This document shows positions 1-11,512 of a stretch of 64,000 nt of DNA, one piece after another. The notes beneath the pieces are model-generated. The model was not told the DNA's origin. It ran no database searches and saw only the letters and a list, made by a program, of their open reading frames with translations. Positions within the stretch are counted from its first letter, which is position 1. The number at the start of each line of letters is the position of its first letter. Both the position numbers and the translations under genes were made by a program. Source of the stretch: Saururus chinensis (Eukaryota > Streptophyta > Magnoliopsida > Piperales > Saururaceae); the NCBI GenBank assembly GCA_035235625.1, contig CP141149.1, positions 2,513,001 through 2,577,000 on the forward strand, read 5' to 3'.

Positions 1-277
1 TAGGCTAAGGCATATCATGCATGTGTCCTAAGTAAAGGGAGTGGCTTGATGTGTTGAAGTTATAAGGATGTCCATCTTCCTACCAAAAGTATCAACTTTA
101 GAGGAGAGATCTATTAGTTTTTTACTTCATACAAGCCACCCCCTAGAGGGGGTATTGTTCAAGTTGGCTGGTCTGCCCTAATTCCTCTTCAACATAGCAT
201 GTTGAAGGGAATTTTCACTCAAGTCCTCTAAAAGTTTACATGCCTCATTTTTATTTTTTAACAAATATGTACCTGCA
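1..277 (-). pseudogene. Athila-like gag fragment (element B, distal part)
   Basis: Read on the minus strand, this continues the gag gene whose earlier parts lie at 26819-27028 and 9952-10377. Its sequence parallels the plus-strand copy at 27215-27420: both encode DLSENSLQHA, then a region with SKxDT and TSTHQ. In-frame stops are present, for example just after LKRN. The gene would encode the capsid protein of a Ty3/gypsy retrotransposon. It is separated from its upstream half by element A (278-9951) and runs off the left edge of the window. Family assignment rests on similarity to the other gag copies here. Confidence 0.7.
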
Positions 278-1671
278 CATTGTTACGTCTAAACCAAGAC
301 TATGAAGTACTCAAATTTGCATTTATTTTTTTACTTGTCAACTGTAGTAAACAAGGTCAATCCACAGGGAAAGCCATGTGTGACAAAGAAAACTATTATG
401 AAGAGAATAGAATAGAGAAGGAAGGTAAAATCGAGAATAAGAGACAATCAAAGAGGAAGTGATAAGGTGTTGGAAATCCACTTGTAATAAATCTCTAATG
501 TATATTTGATTTAAAGGATAACTTAATTAAGATCAAATAAAAATTCTTCTCAATCAAAAAATTTATCTTTTCAAGAACTTTGAAATAGAACAATAATAAT
601 TGATTGTTTACTACGTAAAAGCATTGAGTATATAATCATAAGGAATTATAAGCATTTGGCGTGCCTCTTGTCAACGCCGAATCAAATAATTATATAAATT
701 ATAAACTCTTTAAATAAGAAACATCAATTTAAAATGATAAAAAACTTACTTGAATCAAAGTAGCCATTAAACATCAAGTACGATCTTCATCCCTAGCTTT
801 AGCTGGAGAACTTAGAAAACTAGTACAATAAAACTAAAAACAAAAATAAAAAAGAAGAGAAGAAAAATATGAGAAGAGAGCTCAAAAAAGGAGGGAATCA
901 TCCCTCTATCACATCTACCCCTCTATTTATATGAGGAGAAGGGGTTGCTTCAAAGGTGAATGTCAAATCATATCTTTAGATTGCATCCTGTTTGATTGCT
1001 TGATTGGTTGCTTCTTTGGCAATGATTAGATTCTAAATCAATCAAATAAATCAATGATTTATTTAGCAAATAAGTATATTAGAATTTTTCTTTAGTTATC
1101 CAATCAGCCTAATTGTCTTTCCTTATGTGTATCAATCACAACTAATGAAAAGATTCTCCATGTGCTGGCCTTGGGTTAGTTAACTAGTTATCCCTTTGCA
1201 TGTCGAATTCAACCCATAAATCTTAGGAATTGTGAATTTCTTCTTGAAATAACAATTTCAACTATGGAAGTCTTCTTTCCAATGCCACTAGAATCGTATC
1301 CATCTACATTATACATAAAATGATATGGTCGAAATACCAAAGTTGTGCCAATATGTCCAAATCAGCTTCTTCTAGAATTTAGTTCTCTTGATGCAAATCT
1401 CAAATCTAATGGGTCCAAAAGGTTGTGTTCGACCATTCCATGCATGTTTAATCATTAGGAGCTCATTCTTGACTTTTAAATAGCTTCGGTTAGTTGGGCT
1501 TCACTCCTTCTACTTAGATTCTGTTGAAGCCCATTTAAACAAGTAAACATAACTAAGGTCCAACTAACCTATTCAAAATATAAATAGCCCAAATAAGCAA
1601 TGAATTAATACAAAATAGGATTTTAATTTGAAATTTAAAATTTTTTTATTGAACATTATATCAGTGCTGCA
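278..1671 (-). repeat. 3' LTR of element A
   Basis: Plus-strand reading starts near ATTGTTACGTCTAAACC and ends at CAGTGCTGCA. It aligns along its whole length with 8570-9951, 36348-37790, 42007-43427 and 47679-48916, and with the reverse complement of 45439-46829. Substitutions and small indels against the 5' LTR show by eye that the insertion is old. A reversed TATA-like CTATTTATA lies near 924. Confidence 0.88.
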
Positions 1672-1690
1672 AATACCCCCCAACTAGCAT
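1672..1690 (-). other. Polypurine tract of element A
   Basis: The minus strand reads AGTTGGGGGGTATT immediately before the LTR start. The same tract sits at the same place beside the LTR at 42007-43427 (minus strand TTTGGGGGTATT). This is the usual plus-strand DNA primer position in LTR retrotransposons. Confidence 0.7.
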
Positions 1691-2990
1691 GTAGCAAGCC
1701 ACTTTCATAGGCAATCACGACTACATTTAGCACATGTAGCAAGCCGTTAAACCCCTAACTTGCGCTAGTGGATGAGTTGTGTCTTGTGAGAGTTTGCAGT
1801 GAATTTAACCACAAAATTCAAAAAAAAAAAACTCATGGGCTACCTCCCAAGTAGCGCTAAGTTTTATGTCTTCAGCAGACAAAGCAAAGAAGAAGAGAAA
1901 AAAATAATGAGTTACAATGCTAACAAGTTGTGATGAGGAAGTAAAGACTAAGATAATAATTGTAAAGCAAGACCAAGGAACCCCTTCATCCCCACCAAGC
2001 AAACAACTAACTTCACAATTATCTCCAAATTACTCAAGCACTAGTTTTCAGAAATTAAATATAGAAGTTTCAATTATTAAATTTCTATGTAGAGGAACTT
2101 TTGAAACATTGTGTAAGTAAGTCTAAGTAAAATTTTGACAAGATAATTAGAGGATCAGCCTTCTAAAGTAGAATGATCTTCTACTTACCAAGAGATGTTT
2201 AGATAGCCAAAAGAACCAATTCAAGACTGAGCAACCTATCTACGATAACAAGCAATTTGGATGTTCACTTTAATACCTCATGGGCTTTATTTGTGATATT
2301 CCAGCATGCTTGCATTGTTACAATGACGGCTTCGCTCTATTTTACAAAATGAAACGTCATTTGGCAACTTTTTTTTATATGATGTCCATCACTTTTTTTT
2401 ACTTCTTTTTTTTTTTTTTCATAGGAAGCCATTTTCGAAGTACTCGGCCTAATTCATTGATTGCTTTCCACAACGATAATAATCCCAAAATTTTTCTTCC
2501 TTTCCAGCCAACTAAGTGAACATGGAGGTCAATGTTCATTGGATTTGGTGTCTCTCGACATTCCGGGTGAGAATTAGAGCAACACCACATAATTCGACTT
2601 CAACTCTAAAACTTAGTCATGAGAGTGAAAATTTGAAAACCAACATTAGTTCCAATGAAACTCTTCAGGAAAGTTAATTGTAAAGACTCATCGCAAAAGA
2701 AATGTTTAATAAAAATATCCAAGTGCCATCATTATCTAGAGATCAAAGTAAAGAGGAATCATATCAAAAAAGGATTAAGGTTATTACAGTCAATACTATT
2801 AACAAAAATTATCCAAACTCACCCCCCAACCCAAATGAGACATTGTCCTCAATGTTTGGAAAAGAGAAAAAAAATTTATTTTTTTATGATTTTTTTGTTT
2901 TTTTGGGTAAAAATCATGAACCCTCATAATTTGGATTTTTAAGAGATGTCAACTCAACTTCAGGCACAAAATGGTCTAACAGTGGTTTCA
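1691..2990 (-). other. 3' non-coding region of element A
   Basis: No convincing protein is visible between the integrase and the polypurine tract. The part at 1690-1860 resembles the sequence next to the LTRs at 43428-43620 and 51780-51890 (shared GCATTTAGC and CTAGTGGATGAGTTGTGTC). Athila elements often carry an env-like ORF here. I see only short AT-rich ORFs and homopolymer runs (near 2392-2420), so if one existed it is lost. Confidence 0.5.
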
Positions 2991-4077
2991 AACATTGTCC
3001 ATTAACTTTGAAAACATCACCATTTTTTGGGTTTTAAATTTCAATTGTTCAGTAAGGAAAACTGTTTTTACAAGGAAAGGACCTGTCCAACGTGATCTTA
3101 ATTTTCCTAGAAAGAGATGAAGCCTAGAGTTGTACAATAAAACTTTCTAAAATGGCTAAAAAGCTATTCATAAAATGTTTTTATCAAGAAAAGCCTTCAT
3201 TCTCTCTTTGTAATGTTTTGAACTCTCATAAGCATCACATCAAATTTCCTCTAACTCATTGATTTGCAATTTTCTTTTTAAGCCAACCTTGTCAAAATTG
3301 AAATTCAAAGCTTTGATTGCCCAATACGCCTATGTTCCAATTCGACAAGCAAGTGGCAAGCTTTTCCAAAAATCAAACGGTAAGGAGACATTCCAATTAG
3401 TTAAAAGTGGTACGGTGAGCATTGATTAGCCGTAAAAAGAAATCTTTACCATTTGGATTTACCATTTTTACAAAATATATTTAATTTCACGATTATAAAT
3501 CTCAACGTATCCAATTGTTTGTGAGTGATAGGGGGTGGCTACTTTATGGGCAATCCCATACTTTCTCATCAAAGCCTCAAAAGGCTTGTTGCAAAAATGT
3601 GATCATCACTTATGATTGCTCGAGGTGTTCCATACCTTGATAATATATTTTCTTTTAAAAAGCACACAACGACTTTGTGGTCATTGCTTTTGAATGGAAC
3701 CACCTCAATCTACTTGGAAACATAATCGATGGCAATAAAATGTAAACGCAGCAAAAAGGAGGAAAAGGTCCCATGAAATCGATGCCCCAACAATCAAAAA
3801 TCTCAATAACCAATATGGGGTTAAGAGGCATCATATTTCGACGAGATATGGCTCCTCACTTTTGACAAAGTTCACATGTTTTGCAAAATGCATGAACAAC
3901 TTTGAAAAGAGTTGGCCAATAAAAACCACATTGGAAAATTTTAGCGGTGGTCTTTTTAGAGGAGAAGTGACCACCACATGCATCATAATGACAAAAAGAG
4001 ATGATACTTACTTGTTCAGAACTAGGCACACATCTTATTATTTGATCCGGACAATACTTTAAGAGATAGGGGTCATT
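2991..4077 (-). pseudogene. Retrotransposon integrase (element A), broken
   Basis: This would insert the element's cDNA into chromosomal DNA. On the minus strand the zinc-binding HHCC region is readable at about 4050-3860, with FCHYDACGGHF followed by AFCKTCELCQK. The start of the catalytic core follows (GIDFMGPFP, first acidic residue). Near 3560-3490 comes [19 protein letters not shown], which carries the catalytic Glu. Several frameshifts and stops separate these blocks, so no continuous protein remains. Order and motifs match the Athila lineage. Confidence 0.8.
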
Positions 4078-5723
4078 TCAAAAGAAATGCTTAACCTCGG
4101 TGAAGAATATCTTTTTATCTTGATGAGGCCAATGATGAGGAACTTTATCTGTCACGAAGTAGTTGGCAATGTTGGCATACCATGGAAGATGTGAGATGGC
4201 AAAACATTGCGCATCAGGGAATGTGTCCTGGATTGGAATATTTTTTGAAGAATCAAAACATTCCAATCTTGAAAGATGATCCGCCACCACATTCTCTACT
4301 CCCTTCTTGTCTTTGATTTTGAGATCAAACTCTTGGAGCAGAAGTATCCACCGGAGCAATTTGGGCTTTGTATCTTGTTTGCTCAAAAGGTACTTCAAAG
4401 CGACATGGTCAATAAAAATGATAATCTGAGAGCCAATCAAATAGGATCTAAATTTGCCAAGTGCAAAAACTACAGCAAAAAGTTCTTTTTTAGTGGTAGA
4501 GTAGTTCATTTGGGCACTATTTAAAGTTCTACTTGCATAATGAATTACATAAGGTTTTTTATCTTTCCTTTGCCCAAAAACAGTCCCAACGGCATAATCA
4601 CTTACATCACACATAATTTCAAAAGGAAGGGTCCAATCCGGGGGCTGCATGATGGGTGCGAACACTAACATGTTCTTAAGCTTTTTAAAAGCTTCTTCAC
4701 ATGCATCTCATCACTTAAAAAGAATGTTCTTTAGATAAAAGATTACACAATGGTCTAGATATCATACTAAAATTCTTGATAAATCTTCTATAAAAACCAA
4801 CATGCCCTGGAAAAGATCTAACATCTTTTATGGACTTTGGACTAGGCAAATTAATAATCAATATTATTTTTACCTTGTCCACTTGAATTCTTTGCACAGA
4901 AACAATGTGACCAAGTACTATTCCAGTAGTAACCATAAAATGACACTTTTCCTAATTTAAAACTAGATTTTTCTCTTCACATCTCACCAAAACTTTTTCC
5001 AAGTTATCAAAACAGTCATCAAAAGAATCACCAAAAACAAAGAAGTCATCCATAAAAACTTCAAAAACCGCTCCACCATGCCACTAAAGATGCTCATCAT
5101 GCACCTTTGGAATGTGGCAGGAGCATTACATAATCCAAATGACATCCTTCAATATGCAACGGTACCAAATGGACTTGTAAAGGTTATTTTTTATTGATCT
5201 TCAAGTGCAATTTCAATTTGATTATAACCTGAATAACCATCTAGAAAATAATAAAATTTATGACTGGCCACCCTCTCTAGAATTTGGTCCATGAATGGCA
5301 AGGAGAAGTGGTCTTTCATAGTGACGAAATTCAATTTCGTATAATCTATCCACATCCAACAATCGGTGGTGACTCTACTAGGAATTAACTCATCTTTAGC
5401 ATTCTTTACCACTGTCACTCCAAACTTTTTGGGGACAACTTGGGTGGGACTCACCCATAGACTATCAGAAATGGGGTAAATGATACACACATCCAGTAAT
5501 TTTTGGACCTCTGCTCTCACTACCTCTTTTATATTGGGGTTAATCTCCTTTGCATTTGTCTCACAGGTTTTGAATTTTCATCCATGAAGATCCTATTTGT
5601 ACAAATCAGGGGACTAATCTTGTTGATATCAGCAATGGTCCACCCAATGGCATTCTTGTAGTTTTTGAGGATTTTGAGCAACCTGTGCTCTTGCTCCCTA
5701 TCCAACATTGAAGAGGCAACCAC
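4078..5723 (-). pseudogene. Athila reverse transcriptase and RNase H (element A), broken
   Basis: This enzyme would copy element RNA into DNA and degrade the RNA template. The N-terminal part (5723-5529) has AIGWTIADINKISP. The fingers and palm (5520-5191) contain DYTKLNFVTMKDHFSLPF and LDGYSGYNQI. The catalytic box reads FMDDF near 5060, with both Asp residues kept. Then come GIVLGHIVS and HVGFYRRFIKNFS (4936-4715), and RNase H (4671-4078) with CDVSDYAVG, TTKKEL and FIDHVALKYLL. At least two frame changes and an in-frame stop (before EKCHFM) split it. The ORF at 4078-4671 is the longest intact piece, 197 residues. Confidence 0.9.
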
Positions 5724-6003
5724 AAGAAATGTCTCTCCCTAACCAAGATAAGCATATTTAAGTTCAGTAGGGAGGGATTTTATGGTTGTACACTTGAGGG
5801 GAGAGGAGCGCTATTAGAAGGAGGTAACTCCTCAAAGCGGGCCTTCTACCTATCAGTATCCAATAATGGAGTTGACTCCAACAAGGAATTTACTTCATTA
5901 ATCATAGCATCATCATCAAAGTTATAATAAGAAAGACATGCTTCAAGACGGTCAAAAAATGAAGAAATAGTAGTCATGTCATCAACAAGACTTTCTAAAA
6001 GAT

Positions 6004-6420
6004 TCACTTCATCCACATCCTCATCATCATCTCCTGTTTGCTACAAATATTAAAAATGTTAAGTTCCAAAGTGATATTTCCAAAAGAAAGCTTCATAACA
6101 ATATTTCTACAATTAATAAGAGTATTAGAAGTAGTAAGAAATGGGTGGCATAATATGACAGGAATTTGAGTACAAGCATTTAAAACTAGTTGTGTGTCCA
6201 AAACAATAAAATCAACAACATAGCAAAACTTTTCTACTTGTACTAGCAAATCCTCAACAATTTCTCTTGGTGTTTTAAATGAGCAATCTGCAAGTTGAAG
6301 TGTAATATTTGTGGGCTTCAATTTACCAAGTCCCAAATGTTCATAAACAGAATAAGGTAAGAGATTAACAGTTGACCCAAGCTCAAGCAAAACTTTTTTA
6401 ATTCTATAATTCCTAATTAT
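6004..6420 (-). pseudogene. Athila retropepsin-like protease (element A)
   Basis: This aspartic protease would process the gag-pol polyprotein. The active-site segment reads LELGSTVNLLPYSVYEHLG. Related copies in this window read LDLGASVNLL (element C, 28360) and LEFGESINLLP (element F, near 53430), so the catalytic Asp is replaced by Glu here. Downstream PREIVEDLLVQVEKF and VLDTQ fit the family. The ORF stays open for 128 residues but the substitution suggests no activity. Confidence 0.8.
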
Positions 6421-8149
6421 ACAAGATATGGTTAGACAACCAGGATCTTTATATTTTGGCTGGGTGTTTTGTTGTAAAATTGCAATTACTTATTTTGTCA
6501 AAAGACCTTCTTTTGTACATTTAGCTTATGCTTGATTGTACAAGGTCTTTCAAAATTTTTGCATAAGGTGGAATTTGTTTAATGACATTTAAAAGAGGAA
6601 TGCTAATCTTCAATTGTTTAAAAATTTCAAGAATGTCACCATTTTGCACCAATTTAGAAGAAGATTGTAACATTTGAGGAAAATGAGGAGGAATAGGAGA
6701 AACATAGTCAGAGTTGTCAAGTTCATCACCATGTTTAGAATTCAAAGACTCCTTAGGTTCAACAACCTTCATTGGAATGTCTTTGTTAATGACTTTTTCA
6801 TTTCACAAAGTGGTGATGGACTTAGCATGTTCTTCTTGTGAACTAGAAGAATTTAAATTTTCAACTACAAATTGACCTTTAGGATTTGGTCGAGGTTGAG
6901 AATGAAACTTCCTTTTCTCTTGAGTACTCAAAGTTGTGGTTAATTGAGTGATAGAAGTCTTCAAGTCATTGATGTCTTACATTATTTGGTTGTTGATTGT
7001 TGCTTAACTTTGCATGAATGTTTGCAATGTGTCTTTAAGAGTCTTATTATGTGGTAGAACATAATTTGAGGAAGCAGGGATACCTGCACATTAAACTCAT
7101 TTCTCAAACTAAAGTTAGGATGATTTCTCCAATTAGGAGTATAAGTTTCAGAATAAGGAGAAGAAAATGGCCTTTTGTAGGTATTCATGCAGTTGCTTGA
7201 GTATGCAACACCTCTTAAAAAGCAGGGTTTGTTAGACAATCCTGTGTTTGGTGTCCATCACTCTCACATATACTACAAAAATCTTGTACTTTTTGCAAAG
7301 CTTTAGACATGTTTTCCCTATTAATTTTCATAGCTTCAACTTTTCTAGTCAAACTTGTAATTTTTACATTTATATCATTCTCTTCTTTAAGAAGGTACAT
7401 GCCCCCCTTAGTTGTCCCATTAGATTTGATCTTATTACTTCTTTTTAATTCATTAGAATCTTCCCATGGTTGAGCATTTTCAGCCAACACATCAAAATCG
7501 TCTCATGCTTCCTCAGGTTCTTTACTCAAAAATTCTCCATTACACATCATTTCATCAAATTGACTCCTTTGAGAAGTTAAGTCATTATAAAAGAAACTAA
7601 TTGTATGTTATGTTTCATATCTATAATGTGGGCACAACAACAAAGTTTTTTAAAATTTTCCCAACATTGAAAGAAAGTCTCATTTTCTTTTTGTGAAAAA
7701 TTCATGATGTTCTTCCTCAATGTATTAGTTCTATGCATAGGAAAAATTATTTTCAAAAATTCTCTTTGCATTTCTTGCCATGTTCCAATGGATCTTGGCT
7801 TCAAAGAATTCAGCTAATTTTTTATTTTTTCCTTAAAAAAATGGAAAGAGTTTTAATCTAATAACATCATTTGAGATATTTTGGTTTGGCAAAGTTGCAC
7901 AAACCTCTTCAAACTCTTTTAAATGCAAATATGGGTTTTACGAATCTAAGCCATGAAATTTGGGTAGTAATAGAAATATACACATGGCTTGAGTTCAAAA
8001 CCATCCACATTAGTTAGAAAAATCATGCCAGAAGGAGAACTTCATCTAGTTGGTTGCAAATAATCACGTAAGGTTTTAACTTGAACATTTTGTGTATTAT
8101 TATCCCCATTATCACATCTTAATTCCTTATTAGTTCTTAGATCCTCCAT
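6421..8149 (-). pseudogene. Athila gag (element A), broken
   Basis: The gag capsid gene of element A. The start is placed at MEDLRTNKE (8149) because the plus-strand sister element E has the equivalent ATG at 47268 (MEDLRMNEE). After NVQVKTLRDYLQPTR the frame breaks. SIGTWQEMQREFLKIIFP (7790 region) is the capsid core. A CCHC zinc knuckle, CSICESDGHQTQDC, lies near 7260-7220. A C-terminal stretch containing YVSPIPPHFPQ and LEIFKQLKISIPL (6772-6521) precedes the protease. Multiple stops interrupt it. Confidence 0.82.
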
Positions 8150-8569
8150 TTTATCAAAATAAAGAGAATTTCCAAAAAAATTGTTTACTCTTCTCAATTG
8201 TCCAGAATTATCACGCACCCATGTAAACATGCAACAACGATTTTTTTTTGGTAACAAACGAAAGTAAAAGTACAGAAATTAAATGACAAAATATAAAATG
8301 TTAAAAGTTAATAGACAAAATTTAAATTGCAAAATAAGGCCAAAGGCACTATCGAGGTACACGTTTGATCCCCAAAAAAATTTAGTAGTAACGTGGTAGT
8401 ACCTCAGTCTCAAAAATTGTTTTTGTAGAATTTAAGTACTAAAAGTAAATGACTGAATAAAAAGAGTTAGTGTGCAAAATAATAGTCAGGGAATTAGTAA
8501 AATTAGAGTGAGTTTTTTTTCGTAACGGATTCTTGTCACACGTTGCAATCCCCGACAATGGTGCCAATT
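8150..8569 (-). promoter_or_regulatory. Leader and primer-binding site of element A
   Basis: Directly inside the 5' LTR the minus strand reads TTGGCACCATTGTCGGGG (8568-8548). It matches the plant Athila-type primer-binding site (usually TTGGCGCCGTTGCCGGGG) with a few changes. The leader between it and gag contains a block (8340-8410, GGCACTATCGAGGTACACG on the plus strand) that is also found in the leader of sister element E (47000-47075, reversed). Confidence 0.8.
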
Positions 8570-9951
8570 TATTGTTACGTCCAAACCAAGACTATGAAGT
8601 AGTCTAATTCAGATTTCTATTTTTACTTGTCAACTGTAATAAACAAGGTAAATCCACAGGGAAAGCCTTGTGTGACAAAGAAAACTATTGCGAAGAGAAT
8701 AGAATAGAATAGCGAAGAGAATAGGCAATCAAAGAAAAAGTGCTAAGGCATTTAAAATCCACGTGTAATAAATATATAATGTATATTTGATTCAAATGAT
8801 AACTCAATTAAGATCAAATAAAAATTTGTCTCAATCAAAAAATTTATCTTTTAAAGAACTTTTGAAATATAACAATAGTAATTGATTGATTACTACGTGA
8901 AAGCATTAAGTATATAATTATAGGGAATTATAAGCATTCGGCGTGCCTTTCGTCAATGCCGAATCAAATAATTATATAGATTATAAACTCTTTAAATATG
9001 AAACATCAATTTAAAATGATGAATAACTTACTTAAATCAAAGTAGCCATTAAACATCAAGTACAAGCTTCATCCACAGCCTTAGCTTGAGAGCTTAAAAA
9101 GCCATTACAATAAAACTAAAAACAAAAATACAAAAGAAGAGAAGAAAAATAGGAGAAGAGAGCTCCAAAGAGGAAGTAATTATCCCTCTATCACGTTCAC
9201 TCCTCTATTTATAATAGGAGAAGGGGTTGTTTCAAAGGGGGGAAATCAAATCATATCTCCAGATTGCATCATGTTTGATTGTTTGATTGGTTGTTCTTTT
9301 GGCAATGATTAAATTCTAAATCAATCAAATAAATTAATGATTTATTTTACGAATAAATATCTTTGAGTCTTGTTTTAGTTATCCAATCAGCCTCATCATC
9401 TTTACTTATGTGTATCAATCACAACCAATGAAAAGATTCTCTATGTGCTGGCCTCGGGTTAGTTAACTAGTTGTCCCGTTGCATGTCGAATTCAACCCAT
9501 AATTCTTTGGAATTTCGAATTTCTTCTTGAAATGAAAATTGTAGACACGGAAGTCTTCTTTCCAATACCACCATAATCGTATCCATCTACATTATACATA
9601 GAATGATATGGTTGAAATACAAAAGCTGTGTTAATTTGTCCAAATCAGCTTCTTTCAAAATTTAGTTCTCTTGATGCAAATCTCAAATCTAACGGGTTCA
9701 AAAGGTTGTATTCGACCATTCCATGCACGTTTAGACCATTAGGAGCTCATTCTTGACTTTTGAATAGCTTGGGTAGTTGGGCTTAACTCCTACTTGGATC
9801 CTGTTGAAGCCCATTTAAACATGCAAACATAACTAACGTTCAACTAACTTATTCAAAACATAAATAACCCAAATAAGAAATGCATTAACACAAAATAGGA
9901 TTGCAATTCATAATTTTAAAACTTTTAATTGAACATTATTTCAGTGCATCA
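8570..9951 (-). repeat. 5' LTR of element A
   Basis: Plus-strand reading runs from TATTGTTACGTCC to TTTCAGTGCATCA. It is the partner of 278-1671 and carries the transcription signals for the minus strand, with a reversed TATA-like CTATTTATA near 9206-9214. The first two bases TG of the consensus (TGTTGTTACG) have become TA. Confidence 0.88.
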
Positions 9952-10377
9952 CCCGACAACTCACATAAAAAAGGTTGTAGTTTTGTTTGGTAAGACCATC
10001 ATAAAAGCATTGCACTAATTGTTGCTTAGGGACAACATGATGAGGAAACCTCCTAAGAAGATCCTAAAGTCCATCCCAACACTCATAGAACCTTTTAGTG
10101 GGAAGTAGGGCAAAAGTAGTTATCTCCTTTCTCATTTTGTTAGTCTTTCATATGGGGAAGTACTTTTTTAGTAACTCTTGTTGCATTTGGTCCCATGTTG
10201 TGATGGTGTTCGCTCTAATAAGTGGAGCCATTTTTTAGCCTTATCTTTCAATGTGAAAGGAACAAGCTGAAGTTTGATAGCCTCATCATTAAAGTTAGAG
10301 AGCTTGAAAGTTGTGCATAGTTCCAAGTAGTTATCGAGGTGCTTGTATGGGTTTTCAATATTAAGCCCATAAAAAGA
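9952..10377 (-). pseudogene. Athila-like gag, middle part (element B)
   Basis: Minus-strand ORF with NIENPYKHLDNYLELCTTF and LKDKAKKWLHLLE, the retrotransposon gag domain. It continues in decayed form through a segment equivalent to the plus-strand copy at 27040-27200. The N-terminus of the same protein lies at 27028-26819, on the far side of the CACTA element. Removing the transposon and one copy of the AGA duplication brings the two into a single frame. The distal end joins element A at 9952. Confidence 0.85.
10375..10377. other. Left 3-bp target-site duplication (AGA) of CACTA-1
   Basis: AGA immediately precedes the CACTACAA terminus and is repeated at 26816-26818 right after TTGTAGTG. 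Three-bp duplications are characteristic of CACTA transposons. Confidence 0.85.
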
Positions 10378-10990
10378 CACTACAATAAAAGAGATTAATA
10401 GCGACGTAATTATACGTTGCTACTAATACCTCAAACATCGCTAATATCAATTAGCGACGTATCTTTTACGTTGCTACAAATGTCGCAAAAATCACAGTCG
10501 CAACTGATAATTCGCGGCGAATAAAACTAATAGTCGCTAATAAGCTTTATTAGTGACGTAAAATTTACGTTGCTAATAGACCTTTATATGTCGCTTTTAA
10601 TGGATCATTAGCAACTGATATAAATCTATCACAAATATTTATATTAACAACGTCTTCCTGTCAGTCGCTAATGGAGTAATAGCGACAGATATAATTACGT
10701 CGCAAATATTGATAATACCGATGCAAATAGATATGTCGGTAATACGCTATTGCGACGTAGACATATACGTCGCATTAAGTTTTTTATTGAGACACATAAA
10801 TACTATGTCGCTATTATGTGTTAATAACGACGTATGTATACGTCGTTATAAAATTCTATATGTCGCAAGTTTTTATACAAATTCATTTTAGGTTGTGGTA
10901 TATGTCGCTATTTTATAGAACTGTAGCGACTTTTGTAGGTATACGTCGCTAATATGGTAGTTTTAGAGACGTATGATGTATACGTCGCAA
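10378..10990. repeat. Left subterminal repeat region of CACTA-1
   Basis: More than twenty variants of TAGCGACGTA and its complement TACGTCGCTA occur in about 600 bp, roughly alternating in orientation. In En/Spm the TNPA protein binds short repeated subterminal motifs. These are candidates for the equivalent sites, by analogy only. The motif also fills 24490-26815 and the ends of 32002-34764. Confidence 0.8.
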
Positions 10991-11440
10991 AAAAGAGTAA
11001 TAAATTTTAAATAAAAATTAGTTACTTATTTAATTATTTTTTGAGACATTAGATTTGCGTCAATAAATTTAATTTAATATTAAAAATACAAAATAATATA
11101 AATCAATCGAAACTCCTGCCAATGCACATTTCACCCATTACCCTCATAGGCATGTACGTACTACTCCCACATGACCGGTAATAGTATAAAAGATTTTGCT
11201 TAATTTAAGGAAAGAAATTAATTTAAAAATTACTACTATATGGTAACAATATTTGTTACATTGGAATTAATAACATCATGTGTTGAAACAACACCACTAA
11301 AATGGTCACAAGTAATGCTTTTAGTTTGTGTATGAATGTAATGAACAGATTGCAACATATCTCTTACATAGCTCTTCAATCTAAAAGCTTATTCCCCCTC
11401 TATGTACAAGAATCAGAAGTTGAAGTCGACGAAGTCCTTA
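10991..11440. other. AT-rich CACTA interior without recognised gene
   Basis: I see no family in this stretch. On the minus strand the part next to 11440 continues out of the PP2C exon but has lost the phosphatase sequence and contains stops. Confidence 0.4.
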
Positions 11441-11512
11441 ACGCCTGGCCAGTGCATCTTGATTGCTTAAATGCTCCCATAGCCCATCAGATGCAAAAAT
11501 CACAAAATGATA
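11441..11512 (-). pseudogene. PP2C protein phosphatase exon fragment, captured
   Basis: The minus strand encodes FVIFASDGLWEHLSNQDA, preceded by a splice acceptor (CTTTGCAG). FASDGLWE is the conserved metal-binding DG motif of plant PP2C Ser/Thr phosphatases, most like the clade with FLIFASDGLWEHLSNQE. The match stops after about 20 residues: the reading continues ALARR and hits a stop, with the expected VDIV segment missing. No other PP2C exon was identified. It is inferred to be a host gene piece acquired by the CACTA element. Confidence 0.72.

Larger units (their letters stand above)
278..9951 (-). mobile_element. Athila-type Ty3/gypsy LTR retrotransposon (element A), both LTRs present
   Basis: A full-length but decayed retrotransposon on the minus strand. 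Order in transcription direction: 5' LTR (9951-8570), primer-binding site, leader, gag, protease, reverse transcriptase/RNase H, integrase, a 3' non-coding part, polypurine tract, 3' LTR (1671-278). Pol motifs such as FMDDF, MCDVSDYAVG and KKGVENVVADHLSRL match plant Athila elements. Stops and frameshifts break every gene. It sits inside the gag gene of an older relative (element B), whose halves abut both ends. Candidate 5-bp duplications (CTGCA left, CCCGA right) do not match, so insertion followed by drift or recombination is inferred rather than proved. Confidence 0.9.

Noticed and set aside
10378-10990. CRISPR-like array of short repeats
   Set aside because: The motif is short, alternates in strand, and has no constant spacer length. 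This is a plant CACTA subterminal region, and CRISPR does not occur in such genomes.
10378-10990. Independent MITE at the left CACTA end
   Set aside because: It has only one CACTACAA terminus here; the partner terminus with the matching AGA lies at 26815.
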